Shown: positions 1 through 9,499 of the stretch, piece by piece
Layout of the letters: each line of letters opens with the position of its first letter
Numbering within the stretch: the first letter of the stretch is position 1
Origin: a candidate division KSB1 bacterium
GTDB taxonomy: Bacteria; Zhuqueibacterota; Zhuqueibacteria; Residuimicrobiales; Krinioviventaceae
Assembly: GCA_034521575.1 (NCBI GenBank)
Contig: JAXHMJ010000005.1
Coordinates: forward strand, 992,001-1,056,000
DNA length: 64,000 nt
Direction: 5' to 3'
The notes under the pieces: generated by a model
Seen by the model: only the letters and a program-made list of their open reading frames with translations
Databases searched by the model: none
Told to the model about the DNA's origin: nothing
Program-made: the position numbers and the translations under genes

Positions 1-2423
1 TCTGTCATCGTAATCCAGAGACACGCGCACTGAAATATGGGCCAGAGGAGCATCGTCCCGGGCAGCGATATAATAATTAAAAATCCGGCTGCTATTGCCG
101 GCAAGTGTATCCGGATTGCCGGGTTCGGGTGTGACATCAAAAAACTGACTGACATCGGCAGGCGCATCGCTGTAAAAGGAAAAATTTATAGCATTAAATA
201 CCGCAGCGGCTGAAAACGGCTGACCGTTGTTATTTTCTAATGTCAGACGCATCGGTACGCCGGAAGACTCTCGGGCAATGGTATCAGCTTCTATAACCAG
301 ATTTGATATCTGCACATCCGCCGGTTCCTGGACAATCCAGGAGTCTATGATTTCTGATCCCACTTTATCCAGCGGCGCCCCGTCAAACGTTCCGCTTACA
401 GCGCCATCAATCGTAATTTCACCCAAAGTGGCGCCGGCGCCCACATTCACCGTAAACGGAATAGAGGTGGTTTGTCCGGCAGCCAGAGAGGTCCGGGATA
501 CAGACGGCGCCACATAATCGCCGTCCACGTTCATTTGATCCGTGCGGAAACGTAAATTACTTTGATAGTTCAACAAAGATTCAGTTCCGGTATTCTGGAT
601 TTCCATTACCACGGTAATATTATCCTGGCCGCGGGTTACAAACTGCTTGTCTGCGGTCACACGCGTAATACGAATAGGATTGGAAAGCTCCACCCGAATG
701 GGATCGGTGGTATGCTGAACCGCTCCGCTGGCCACCGTAATGGTCTGTTCACCGGCAGTGTTCAGATTAAACTGAACACCGGCAAAGTCATGGGATGCCT
801 GATTGTTATACGAATAATCGCCGGGCAAGGATGTCGCCGGTTCTGTATCTGTACTGGTGAAAGATACGGTACCGTTAAAGTCAATTTTTTCATTATCATA
901 AATATCGTATGCAGTCACCGTTACCGGGTCGGGGAACGGATTGCCGGCCTGAGTTATCTGCGCAGAACCGGAGACCTCGGAAAGCTGGTGCAGATCTGCA
1001 GGAAAGACATTAAAACTGTTTGTATTCACCGTCGTATTGGTCTGCACAGACGTGCCGGTGAGTCGCACACTCTCTGTTTTGAACAGAATCTGCTGAGCGA
1101 CGCCGCTTCCGTTTATGACCACGATATTATTCAGCGCAGGTGTCTGACCACTGGGCGAGGCATGATTACTTCCCTCGACGCCAATATTGATTTGTCCGGA
1201 AGCTTGATTCCCATAGGCATCGTTTGCATTTTGTACAGTAACTGCAAACGAGGCGCCTGCCCGTTGAGTGGGGATACTTTCAAACTGATAAGAGACAATT
1301 TCATCCGGCGTTACTAGAATTTTATCGCTTTGCTCAAATAATGTATCATTGGTCACGGTAATGGTTTGGTTGCCTGCTCTGCGCAAATCAAACAGGCTGC
1401 CGTTGAAATCGTCTTCACCGCCATGAGGCGGAAACATCATATAGGGGTTTGATGAATTGTAGGCGAGTTGAGCAGCCGGATCACTGCTTGTAAAAAAGAT
1501 TTGGCCCTCATAATCTGTTTTGGGATTGTCCCAATGATCGAGGAGTTTGACATTGATCGAACTCGGCGAAAAAGACTCGCCGGCGCCGACAGAATCGGGA
1601 ACGCCGGTCATATTGAAATCAGACAATTCGCCGGGCGTTACGGTGAACGTACTGGTCAATTGGGTAACGGATGTCCCTTCGACCGTTCCCTGCAGCCGGA
1701 TATTATTTTCCGCTTTGTACAAGGTCTGCCATGCATATCCCGCGCCGTTACTGACATAAACAGGCACCAGGTTGGGAAGTTGACCGTTGGGCGCAGCATG
1801 ATCATTCAGAGTGCCGGATTCAAAAGCCAGATCACGACGCCGCTCACCAGATTCAAGTTGCTGTCCCGCGCATCAGCCACAACGACTTTGACCGGTTCAC
1901 CAGCTTTGGGATTCTGCGGGGTCATATAAAGATTGAATGAAGCGATATCTGCCGGTTCCTGAATGGCAAATGCAGCGCTGGTCCCTTGATCAAGCACTGT
2001 AACGCTATCCCAATTCAGTGTTTCAATATCTATTTGATAGGAACCGGCGATTGGATTTCCAACCATTGCAAGCGAAAACTTTATGGTATCCCCGCTTGCC
2101 GGGGAGGTCGTGGCGCCGTTTCTGTCCAGGACAACCGTCTCATCATCCACCGTTCTGACCGTCAAACCGCCGTCCAGTGTCGCCTGATCCGTGGAAGAGG
2201 CGATTACGATCTGATCCAGATCAAAGTCCTGGCCAAACAGAATGCGGAAAGATGCTTCCTGAGGGATTGTGGTTCGCGCGGTAAATTTAAAGTTATAGAC
2301 TGTATACTCACCCGCCAGACTGGATTGCGGTGTGACTGTCAAATCATTGAGAGTGTCCGAAAACCCTGCTGTGGTTCCCAACAGGACAATTGCCGTTATG
2401 ATAATAGTTACAAATGTTTTCAA
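1..2423 (-). CDS. Secreted Ig-like repeat protein, partial, frameshifted
   Basis: The protein starts with a signal peptide (MKTFVTIIITAIVLLGTTAG) and runs off the left edge, so its C-terminus is missing. The first 205 codons end at a TGA at 1806. The reading continues in another frame from about 1845 to base 1 without a stop, so one small indel near 1836-1845 splits the gene; the sense resumes as DLAFESGTLNDHAAP. The rest is a series of beta-sandwich repeats of the bacterial Ig-like type, with motifs such as FNGTVSFTSTD, LPGDYSY and NTAGEQTITVASGA, each unit ending in a TITV-like strand. The N-terminal domain resembles the whole of the neighbour at 2433-2915. A surface or adhesin-like role is inferred; no catalytic domain is visible. 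Confidence 0.75.
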
Positions 2424-2432
2424 TGTGGGGAC

Positions 2433-2915
2433 CTATTGTAATTTCTGATTTGTAAACAATTCAATATTGACACTATTTGTCATAGAATCTGCTATGGTAT
2501 TGCCATTCAAAAGGGATATCTGAAATTCATAGGGCTGCTCCATATCAACAGGATTGACAACACTGGCTGTGCGGATTTCCAGGGCCTCGCCCGCTTCGAC
2601 TGATCCGGCTGGTTTGACACGGGTTATAATCAATTTCTGCTTTTCCACAACGGCTTGCAGGCCACCGGCCAAATCATCAGAGGAAACGATAATATTCTGT
2701 AACAAAGTGAACTGTTCAGCGAATCTTATCTCAATCTGAGACGTTGCAGTGACAGGTGCGTCGAATTGAATATTGAATATATAAGCGGCAGGTCGAACCG
2801 GCCTGATCTGGGTTGCGAAAACAGACTGCAGTTCTCCCGCCCGCAATTGAACTACATATACCAATATTATTAATACACTTAAGTAAATTTTTTTCAATAC
2901 ATGTGGAGCATTCAT
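2433..2915 (-). CDS. Small secreted beta-sandwich protein
   Basis: A 160-residue protein with an N-terminal hydrophobic stretch (IYLSVLIILVYVVQLRAG) that reads as a signal peptide. The mature part (AAYIFNIQFDAPVTATSQI, then ALEIRTASVVNPVDMEQPYE) aligns by eye with the first domain of the large protein that starts 10 bases downstream. The two are therefore probably paralogues and are co-transcribed. There is no sorting domain and no catalytic motif. The product may be a stand-alone copy of the N-terminal module of its larger neighbour; function unknown. Confidence 0.7.
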   Translation of the reverse strand: MNAPHVLKKIYLSVLIILVYVVQLRAGELQSVFATQIRPVRPAAYIFNIQFDAPVTATSQIEIRFAEQFTLLQNIIVSSDDLAGGLQAVVEKQKLIITRVKPAGSVEAGEALEIRTASVVNPVDMEQPYEFQISLLNGNTIADSMTNSVNIELFTNQKLQ

Positions 2916-3056
2916 AATACCATATACCTCATCTACACAAAAACTGATTCCAATGCGAAAACAAATATCACAAATTAAATCCAGTTAATTTTCAACTATT
3001 TATGCAATTTTAATGCCAGAGAAAAAAGATATAATATAGGACGTATGAAATGAATG

Positions 3057-4143
3057 CTATTTAAGTACGGCGCGCAGTAAAATCAACAAACCCCGGCCGT
3101 CATTCTGCAGCAGTTTGACTTTATTTGCCGCTTTTTCAAAATCCGGATTGATCTCGATTGCATTTTTGAACTGATCTGTGGCTTTGCTGAAACAATACCA
3201 GGCACGTATCAGATAAGCGCTACCCAATGCGTGTCGAAGATCAGGATATTTTGGATTTTGTTCAACCAATCGTTCCAATTGATGTAAAATCCTTGTGATA
3301 TCTTTTGCGTTTTTGTACATAAAACGCAGAAATAGCTCACTATCCCAGGGTCGGTTTGTTTCTGATCGGCCTTTGGGGATCGCCTGCTCCAGAATTTCGA
3401 GTCCTTTTTCAAAATTGCTGTCCCGGGCTTTTTCCACACCCTTTTCAACCGTTTCACCATCAATACTCTCTGAATTGGAAACAGCATTTTCGAAATAGCG
3501 TTCCGACTGTTTCAAACGTTCTATCGGTGAAGGCAACTCCGGCATGGCTGGTTTCTGTATGCAGCTGTCAACAAGTATATAGCCGTAATAAAAATGCGCC
3601 TCGGCATATTTTTCATCGACACCGATGGCTTTTTTAAGAGCATCCAGAGCGTTGGAAAACTGTCCCGTTTTCCAATACGACAACGCTTTGTAAAAATGAA
3701 CATCCGCATAGGACTGCGGGCTCTTTTCCAGTTGATCCAGAGCGTCTTGAAATCTTCCAATTTCCATAAGCCTTGCCCAGATCAAAGTTCACATCAGCCT
3801 GACGATCCAGGCGCAGAGCATATTGGAAGGTCTCGATTGCCTGTTCATTGATTCCGACATCCCTGAACATCCGTGCGAGATGAACAAGGGCGGTGACATT
3901 TTTACGTTGCCGGACATCATCCTTGATTTTAAATAAAAATTCAATCAGATCAATAATCTGATTGTGGATATCCTGTAAACCGGATTCCGAGATATCGGCA
4001 TCCACTGCTCGATATTGGCGATTTATCAATTCTCCACCTTCAAACAATTCAAGACTGAGTGTATTGGTGTCCAACCGACTCGTTTGCAGATGCAGTCGCT
4101 TCTTGGCGACCTTGATATCACTGTTTAATCCGACGTTACTCAT
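3057..4143 (-). CDS. TPR-repeat protein, frameshifted
   Basis: Two overlapping reading frames (N-terminal part 3770-4143, C-terminal part 3057-3770) join into one protein of about 360 residues. The break is at about 3766, where a GCTTATGGAA run is two bases short of GCTTATATGGAA; the repaired reading is LGKAYMEIGRFQDALDQLE. The protein has several tetratricopeptide repeats: AIETFQYALRLDRQADVNFD, ALDALKKAIGVDEKYAEAHF and a C-terminal SKATDQFKNAIEINPDF unit. There is no signal peptide and the N-terminal 90 residues are unassigned. It probably acts as a cytoplasmic scaffold. It starts 3 bases after the fmdB-like gene stop, so the two are co-transcribed. Confidence 0.75.
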
Positions 4144-4146
4144 AAT

Positions 4147-4407
4147 CTACTCGGTTTTATTAGTGGTTGCTTTTTCGTTTTTTGCTTCTTTATTCTTTTG
4201 TGTATTCGATTCGGAGTTTTGGGATTTTTTATAATCCGTTATATAAAACCCGGACCCTTTAAAAATCAATCCACTTCCACCGTTCAGCAGACGTTCCACT
4301 TTAATTTGTTTGCATTTGGGACATTCCCGAACCGGCTCATCATTAATAGATTGAAATTTCTCGAACCGATATCCGCAATTTTTACATAGATATTCATAGG
4401 TTGGCAT
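4147..4407 (-). CDS. FmdB-family zinc ribbon protein
   Basis: An 86-residue protein opening MPTYEYLCKNCGYRFEKFQS, the standard start of the FmdB/CxxC_CXXC_SSSS putative regulatory family. Two CxxC pairs (CKNC, CPKC) can hold one zinc. GSGLIFKGSGFYITDY follows and is also typical of the family. The C-terminal tail is rich in Lys, Asn and Glu and is probably disordered. The family is widespread, but its molecular role is not established beyond the ribbon. The gene lies 12 bases downstream of the aminotransferase stop and just upstream of the TPR gene. Confidence 0.85.
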   Translation of the reverse strand: MPTYEYLCKNCGYRFEKFQSINDEPVRECPKCKQIKVERLLNGGSGLIFKGSGFYITDYKKSQNSESNTQKNKEAKNEKATTNKTE

Positions 4408-4419
4408 TTTAATACTCCT

Positions 4420-5601
4420 TTATGCTAACGCCTTTAATCCCGTTTCAATTCGTTCCAGTGCTTTTTCCAGATTTTGCATAGACGTTGCAACTGACAGTCG
4501 TGCATGTGCATCCATGCCAAACGCGACGCCGGGGACGATGGCCGCACGATGCTCTTCCAGCAAATAAGCGCAAAATTCCAGTGATGAGGTTATGCTGCCG
4601 CCGTAATACGCGGAAAAATCCGGGAATGCATAAAATGCACCTTTTGGCAACATGCAGGATACGTTCGGCATAGCATTCAGACGATCATGTACAAAATCAC
4701 GTCTCTCTTGAAAGGCTTTTCGCATTTCTTTAACGAACTGTTTATCCTCCACATATCCGGCATAGGCCGCTTTCTGAGAAATGGAAGAGGGATTTGATGT
4801 GCTGTGTCCCTGGTACTTTTTGATAGCCGTAGCAATATCAGCATGAGCTGCCAGAAAGCCGATACGCCAGCCCGTCATTGCAAAACTTTTGGATACACCA
4901 TTTATATAGATCAGCTGATCTCCCAGTTGTTGATGAAAATCCGCCATGGAAGCGTATTCCATATCATCAAAAACAATTTGATCATAAATTTCATCAGACA
5001 GCACATAGACACCGCTTTCGGCAATGACATCAGCAATATCTGCCAGTTCCTCTTTGGTGTAAACAGCACCGGATGGATTGCCGGGGCTGTTGAGAATAAG
5101 CAATCTTGTCTTTGATGAAATAGTTTTCTCTAGTTGTTTTGCTGTTATTTTCAAACCGTTATCCGGCCCGGTTTTGACAGCTTTTATCTCGGCTTGCGCC
5201 AACTTGATCTGTTCCGGATAACTGACCCAATACGGCGCCGGCAGAATCACTTCATCGCCCGGATCACATACAGCAGCAATACTTTCATACACAGCATGTT
5301 TTGCTCCACATGTTACCACAATTTGCTTTGGTTCGTACTGTATCGAACGTTCCGCCAATAGCCAGTCTGCGATGGCTGTTTTCAAATCAAACATTCCATC
5401 AGCCGGTGTATATTTTGTAAAACCTTGTTCTATGGCGTTAATAGCGGCTTTTTTTATGTGATCAGGCGTATCAAAATCAGGTTCACCCGCTCCCAGACCA
5501 ACGACATCTTTACCCTCGCGTTTCATTTTGGCCATCACGCTATTCAATGCAACGGTCTTTGACTCACTGATCTGTGAAAATCTTTTTGAAATGTGGGGCA
5601 T
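4420..5601 (-). CDS. Class I PLP aminotransferase (aspartate aminotransferase type)
   Basis: A 393-residue, full-length fold-type I aminotransferase of the bacterial I-gamma AspC/AatA group. Visible motifs are GAGEPDF (37-43), TCGAKHA (97-103), PAPYWVSYPE (121-130), NSPGNPSG (171-178), SDEIYD (202-207) and the PLP-binding Lys238 in SKSFAMTGWRIGF. It probably interconverts aspartate/2-oxoglutarate and oxaloacetate/glutamate in the cytoplasm. Members of this subgroup can also act on prephenate, so substrate range cannot be fixed from sequence. It sits in the coaD-fmdB run with a 43-base gap to coaD, probably one transcript. Confidence 0.88.
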   Translation of the reverse strand: MPHISKRFSQISESKTVALNSVMAKMKREGKDVVGLGAGEPDFDTPDHIKKAAINAIEQGFTKYTPADGMFDLKTAIADWLLAERSIQYEPKQIVVTCGAKHAVYESIAAVCDPGDEVILPAPYWVSYPEQIKLAQAEIKAVKTGPDNGLKITAKQLEKTISSKTRLLILNSPGNPSGAVYTKEELADIADVIAESGVYVLSDEIYDQIVFDDMEYASMADFHQQLGDQLIYINGVSKSFAMTGWRIGFLAAHADIATAIKKYQGHSTSNPSSISQKAAYAGYVEDKQFVKEMRKAFQERRDFVHDRLNAMPNVSCMLPKGAFYAFPDFSAYYGGSITSSLEFCAYLLEEHRAAIVPGVAFGMDAHARLSVATSMQNLEKALERIETGLKALA

Positions 5602-5644
5602 AACCAGTCCTATATTTTTGATTTAACGTAAAATGCAAACACCT

Positions 5645-6127
5645 TCAACTCAGCTTTTCAACCAACTGTTCCCTGACATTTTCAGGTACAAAACACTCGA
5701 TATTTCCCCCGTAACCTGCGATTTCTTTGACCACACTGGAATTCAGGTAAGAGTAGCGTTCATGCGGCATCATAAACACAGTAATTAAATTATTATTCAG
5801 CTTTCGATTCACCTGGGCCATCTGAAGTTCATATTCAAAATCAGTGATGGCGCGCAAACCGCGAATGACAACCTGCACCTCTTTTTGAGCCACATAATCG
5901 ACCAAAAGGCCTTCGATGCAGTCGACAGACGCATTGGGGATATAAGACACCGCATTCCGGATCATATCCATTCGCTCTTGTACAGTAAAAAGCGGTGTTT
6001 TCGATGGGTTCACCGCAACGGCCATAATGACTTTATCGAATATTGTCGCGGCTCGTTCAATGACATCAATATGTCCATTCGTGATCGGATCAAAGGTTCC
6101 GGGATAAATTGCAACTTTAGAGTTCAT
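5645..6127 (-). CDS. coaD: Phosphopantetheine adenylyltransferase
   Basis: A 160-residue protein of standard CoaD length. It carries the nucleotidyltransferase signature YPGTFDPITNGHID (residues 8-21) and the second signature near YLNSSVVKEIA (about 128-138), with RGLRAITDFEYE between them. It transfers AMP from ATP to 4-phosphopantetheine, the penultimate step of coenzyme A synthesis. Its ATG overlaps the rsmD stop by four bases (6124-6127). The rsmD-coaD pair is one of the most conserved bacterial gene pairs, which supports both calls. Confidence 0.96.
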   Translation of the reverse strand: MNSKVAIYPGTFDPITNGHIDVIERAATIFDKVIMAVAVNPSKTPLFTVQERMDMIRNAVSYIPNASVDCIEGLLVDYVAQKEVQVVIRGLRAITDFEYELQMAQVNRKLNNNLITVFMMPHERYSYLNSSVVKEIAGYGGNIECFVPENVREQLVEKLS

Positions 6128-6654
6128 TTTGATAAAACACCACCCTTGTTCGACTTTGTGTTTGTTCTCGTGTTTTGCGAAAATGCGTCAGGTTCAATCG
6201 GACGCTCATGGCGATCCGTTTCATAAATCAAAACACCGTCTTTTGCAAGCAAATGACGTTCATCAATAACAGCAGTCAGCTTTTCGAGTTGATCAAATTG
6301 ATACGGAGGATCAAGAAAAATAATATCAAAACATTTATCGGTCCGGGACAGAAATGAAACCGCATCATCTCTGAAAATATCAGCCGAAACTCCGGCTTTA
6401 TCAATATTTTCCCGAGTCAGATCAACCGCCTGTGTCGCCTGATCTACAAAGGTCACTGACCGGGCACCCCGACTCTGAGCTTCAAGTCCGAATGCACCCG
6501 TTCCGGAAAACAGGTCCAGAACCCTTGCATTTTTAATTTGTCTGATCAGACAAGAAAAAATCCATTCACGTACGCGGTCAGAGGTCGGCCTGATACTCTG
6601 ACCGTGGGGTGAAATAAGACGAAAGTTTTTTAAAGTGCCGGCTATAATACGCAT
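6124..6654 (-). CDS. rsmD: 16S rRNA (guanine(966)-N2)-methyltransferase
   Basis: The start was placed at the ATG at 6654 (MRIIAGTLKNFRL), the usual RsmD N-terminus, giving 176 residues. The frame is open to 6720, but that extension would run through a strong hairpin at 6665-6698 and has no family counterpart. Motifs are RPTSDRVREWIF, the SAM-binding VLDLFSGTGAFGLEAQSRGA and the catalytic DPPYQF. It methylates G966 of 16S rRNA in the 30S subunit. The four-base overlap with coaD indicates translational coupling. Confidence 0.93.
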   Translation of the reverse strand: MRIIAGTLKNFRLISPHGQSIRPTSDRVREWIFSCLIRQIKNARVLDLFSGTGAFGLEAQSRGARSVTFVDQATQAVDLTRENIDKAGVSADIFRDDAVSFLSRTDKCFDIIFLDPPYQFDQLEKLTAVIDERHLLAKDGVLIYETDRHERPIEPDAFSQNTRTNTKSNKGGVLSK

Positions 6655-6664
6655 GTTATATGAA

Positions 6665-6698
6665 CGCCCCTTGACATGTGTTATGCATTCAAGGGGCG
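6665..6698 (-). terminator. Intergenic hairpin upstream of rsmD
   Basis: CGCCCCTTGA and TCAAGGGGCG form a perfect 10-bp stem around a 14-base loop, in the gap between the PilO-like stop (6733) and the rsmD ATG (6654). Only a short T pair follows in the minus direction, so it is a weak intrinsic terminator at best. It could attenuate or process the transcript between the pilus-like block and rsmD-coaD. Confidence 0.5.
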
Positions 6699-6732
6699 GA
6701 TTAAAGTAGTATTCTGTCAAATCTCTGAAACA

Positions 6733-7710
6733 TCAATATACCAGACGCAGAACAAAGGTCCGCTTGCTACTGCCGTCGGGCAGTATGATTAATTTGGATA
6801 CATCAGGATTCCACTGATGTTCAGCGATCCTGTCAATAAAATCCACACACTCTGTAAAACTTCCCTGCGTTTTCAGAAACACTCGATAGCGTCCCGAAGA
6901 ACCGGTTTGGGTTGTCATTATAAGTTTGGTTAGATTTGCATCCGACATCAGTGCGTTCAAAGTAGAATTGATTGCATTGGAAGTAATATTCGTTCCGCTG
7001 CCGGCGCCTGAATTCTGAATCTGCAATCTCCCGGACAACAGCACGGTATTTCCAACATCAGAAGACAATGGATTTAACGTGAGATAATCGGGGCTATTTG
7101 CAGACAACCCGCTGTAAAATGCACGGATACTTTCGGCCGATCCGGTTACCTCGGCCGAAATGGAATAAGGATCAAGAATAAACGTACCCAGCGAGATATC
7201 CTGCGTCATGGAATGGTTAAACGCAGTAACAACGCGTGATAATGAGCGGACCACATCTGTAGTTGATGTCGGCTGCTCTTGATCGGCGGCTTGTGTCTGT
7301 GTCTGTTGCTCGGTTGCGGCCTGTTGCGTTTCCTGTTGAATTTGCTGTTCAGTCTGCTCCGGCTGTTCCACAGGAGATTGATTCTGCGGTTCAGCCGTCT
7401 GTTGAGCCTGCCGCTCCTGCTGCCGGGCGCTCTCTTGTTCAGATGTTTGGCCAAACTGATCCAATGAAAGCGATTTGCTCTTGTCGTAAAACTGGGTAAA
7501 GTAGATCACCGCAAACCCGACCAAAAGCAAAAACAAGGTTACCCAGAAAAGCAGGGGGGTCTTTTTTCTAGGAATGTTAGGTGATTTTTGGGGAGCAACA
7601 TCAGCTTGATACTCTTCGTCCAATTCCGACGAATCATAAGGCTCTTCTTCAAAGCTCTCATTCTGAACATCAAATTGCTCTTCTTCGCGCTTGTCCCGTA
7701 ATAAATTCAT
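6733..7710 (-). CDS. PilO-like bitopic membrane protein
   Basis: A 325-residue protein: an acidic cytoplasmic N-terminus, one transmembrane helix (about residues 53-75, LLFWVTLFLLLVGFAVIYF), a Gln/Glu-rich low-complexity linker (about 85-150), then a periplasmic alpha/beta domain. The domain contains ITAVELRAFYSGL-like geometry (actual: TGSAESIRAFYSGLSANSPD), as in the PilO/GspM ferredoxin-like fold. The fold call rests on topology and on the directly abutting PilM-like gene upstream (7711), not on a strong motif. In type IV pili and type II secretion, PilO-like proteins connect the cytoplasmic PilM ring to the outer envelope. Translation starts directly after the upstream stop, so coupling is likely. 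Confidence 0.55.
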   Translation of the reverse strand: MNLLRDKREEEQFDVQNESFEEEPYDSSELDEEYQADVAPQKSPNIPRKKTPLLFWVTLFLLLVGFAVIYFTQFYDKSKSLSLDQFGQTSEQESARQQERQAQQTAEPQNQSPVEQPEQTEQQIQQETQQAATEQQTQTQAADQEQPTSTTDVVRSLSRVVTAFNHSMTQDISLGTFILDPYSISAEVTGSAESIRAFYSGLSANSPDYLTLNPLSSDVGNTVLLSGRLQIQNSGAGSGTNITSNAINSTLNALMSDANLTKLIMTTQTGSSGRYRVFLKTQGSFTECVDFIDRIAEHQWNPDVSKLIILPDGSSKRTFVLRLVY

Positions 7711-8664
7711 CTAATTCCCTCCCGTATCTTCAAACACCATACCCACAGCGGCCAAAAATTTCTCGGGTGTGTTTTTAGCATACTCTTCGGCCTCAAGATT
7801 AAGTTGCCGATTCAGCGCTTCAAACGAGTCGGCCTTTTTCACGCTTTGGTCCACTGTTTGCTGAATTGTGCTAAAGCTGCCTTTATCAAGCGGATGGCCG
7901 GACAGAAACAGCGCCTTAACATCTGATTGATCCAATCCGTTATGTTCGCAAAGATTTTGCACCGCATTCACAATAACTGAACCTGCAGTCTCTTCATTAT
8001 CAGCCAGGGCATCTGCGCTCAACTGAGTGTCCACAAAAAACGAGGAAACAAAGGTTCCGTTTTTGAGCAGAGCAAGCTGGAAATACAAGCCGTCATAATG
8101 TACCAGCACGTTAATGCCATTCATCGCAGAGCCGCCAAGCCTGTTCAGCGCTCTCAATTCCGCAGTCAGGTCAATATCAATGGATTTGAGAGACACCAGA
8201 GATTTTTTAAAAATATCCTGCACATAGTGAATGACCGACTTGCGAAGGGCAGCAACAATTACAGCGCTTTTACTATTGTTCTGCGAATAGATCTCAAAAC
8301 CTACATTATAGTGATCGCGCGGTGAAATCAAAGATTGTTCAAGTTCCCATTCAATATGGTGTCTGATATCCTGGTCCTGCAAGGCGGTTTCCATTGGAAA
8401 TGACTTGATCAACGCCAGATTCTGATACAGAGACAAACGGACATCGCGCGCATGCAGACTGGAACTGTCCACAGTGTTATCTATCAGAGTTGCAAAGTGG
8501 GGAATCAGCTCAGAATTTTTAAATGCATTGGCATCAAGAGGCACATCCAATTTAGTCTCTGCTATATTGGTGATGCTGGGAGCATCCTCCCACATTTCGG
8601 CCTCTACAAATTGTATTGCATCACGCGAAAAACTCACACCCAGTATAGAGTTTTCATTCATCAC
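7711..8664 (-). CDS. PilM-like actin-fold protein
   Basis: A 317-residue soluble protein. It opens ENSILGVSFSRDAIQFVEAE, the ILGIDIGSSSIKVVEL-like start of PilM/GspL cytoplasmic domains. Next come RDVRLSLYQNLALIKSFPME and IRHHIEWELEQSL, matching the PilM sequence in which strand-forming residues precede I..E.E..IP. Later parts (VLVHYDGLYFQLALLKNGTF) fit the second actin-like lobe. Some phosphate-binding glycines are replaced, so ATP binding is uncertain. Together with the PilO-like gene this resembles the inner-membrane platform of type IV pili or type II secretion. No PilN, secretin or motor ATPase gene is adjacent. Confidence 0.65.
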   Translation of the reverse strand: MMNENSILGVSFSRDAIQFVEAEMWEDAPSITNIAETKLDVPLDANAFKNSELIPHFATLIDNTVDSSSLHARDVRLSLYQNLALIKSFPMETALQDQDIRHHIEWELEQSLISPRDHYNVGFEIYSQNNSKSAVIVAALRKSVIHYVQDIFKKSLVSLKSIDIDLTAELRALNRLGGSAMNGINVLVHYDGLYFQLALLKNGTFVSSFFVDTQLSADALADNEETAGSVIVNAVQNLCEHNGLDQSDVKALFLSGHPLDKGSFSTIQQTVDQSVKKADSFEALNRQLNLEAEEYAKNTPEKFLAAVGMVFEDTGGN

Positions 8665-8688
8665 AGATTCTCCCCACTTTAATTTGTT

Positions 8689-9477
8689 TCACTGGTCCCA
8701 AGTCTTTTCTCCGGTTTCCAGGCCGCCATGATTTTCGATATTCAGTCCGCCCAGCACATGCAACTTGAAATTACCGCGAATAGAATCCACATCAGAAGAA
8801 TCAATCGGACAGTAGATATTCACAAATTTCGGAGTGGTGTCATTAAAAGCCTTGATTTCGTACAGTTCAGATGTTGTGGGACACCTGCTCATATTTTTTA
8901 GTGTAACCAGGGCAAAGGAATCAATTTTTTGTGAAAATTCGGGCACAGATCTCAGAGAATCAAGGATAAATGTTTCTGTGGTATCAAGATCGAATTTTTT
9001 CGCATATTTCCAAAGGGAGTCGATGAGGGTTTTCACTTGAACTTCCTTTTGCACCGTCATCACAGAATCGGCGTTTTCTTCAACCAGTGAATCCGGAACC
9101 AACGAGTCGGTATTAATGGTCATCCTATAATCGGATTCGTGGAAAAAATTGATCACATCATTTCCAAGCGTGGTATCCAGTTTGGTAAACAGGCGGAGAT
9201 TCTGATGGGTCGTATCGTCCAGGATATGATTGACAACATGTGACAACGTATCGGCGTATACCAAAGAATCATCCAGATAGGTTATCTCGGCCCAGTATAT
9301 GTGCCACATGTTTTCACGACACAGATTTGTGTTGTGTTTTTCTGTATCCCACACTTTGGCGGGGTAAGAAATAGTAAAATAAAGGGCAACAACAAGCAAG
9401 ACAACCAGAATTTCATAGACGATTGATCCTTTGGGCCGCAATACTTTTTTCTTTTTCGATTTCGTATCGTCAGACAT
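8689..9477 (-). CDS. Pseudopilin-like single-pass membrane protein
   Basis: 262 residues: a Lys-rich N-terminus (KSKKKKVLRPKG), one transmembrane helix (about 18-38) continuing into a long helix, then an acidic extracytoplasmic region rich in Asp, Ser and Thr. The C-terminal part has paired CP motifs (SRCPTTSELYEI and VNIYCPIDSSD), as in secreted pseudopilin-like proteins that present short Cys-containing strands. A prepilin peptidase site (G followed by FTLIE) is absent. I do not recognise the family. Position between the ComEA-like and PilM-like genes suggests it works with them at the inner membrane. Confidence 0.5.
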   Translation of the reverse strand: MSDDTKSKKKKVLRPKGSIVYEILVVLLVVALYFTISYPAKVWDTEKHNTNLCRENMWHIYWAEITYLDDSLVYADTLSHVVNHILDDTTHQNLRLFTKLDTTLGNDVINFFHESDYRMTINTDSLVPDSLVEENADSVMTVQKEVQVKTLIDSLWKYAKKFDLDTTETFILDSLRSVPEFSQKIDSFALVTLKNMSRCPTTSELYEIKAFNDTTPKFVNIYCPIDSSDVDSIRGNFKLHVLGGLNIENHGGLETGEKTWDQ

Positions 9478-9499
9478 CGTTCCTCCTACAAAGTAAAAG

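Noticed and set aside
562-1317. Long plus-strand open frame opposite the Ig-repeat gene
   Set aside because: The minus strand has a continuous frame with repeating Ig-like motifs over the same bases; the plus frame has an unusual, His/Ile/Cys-rich composition and no ribosome binding site.
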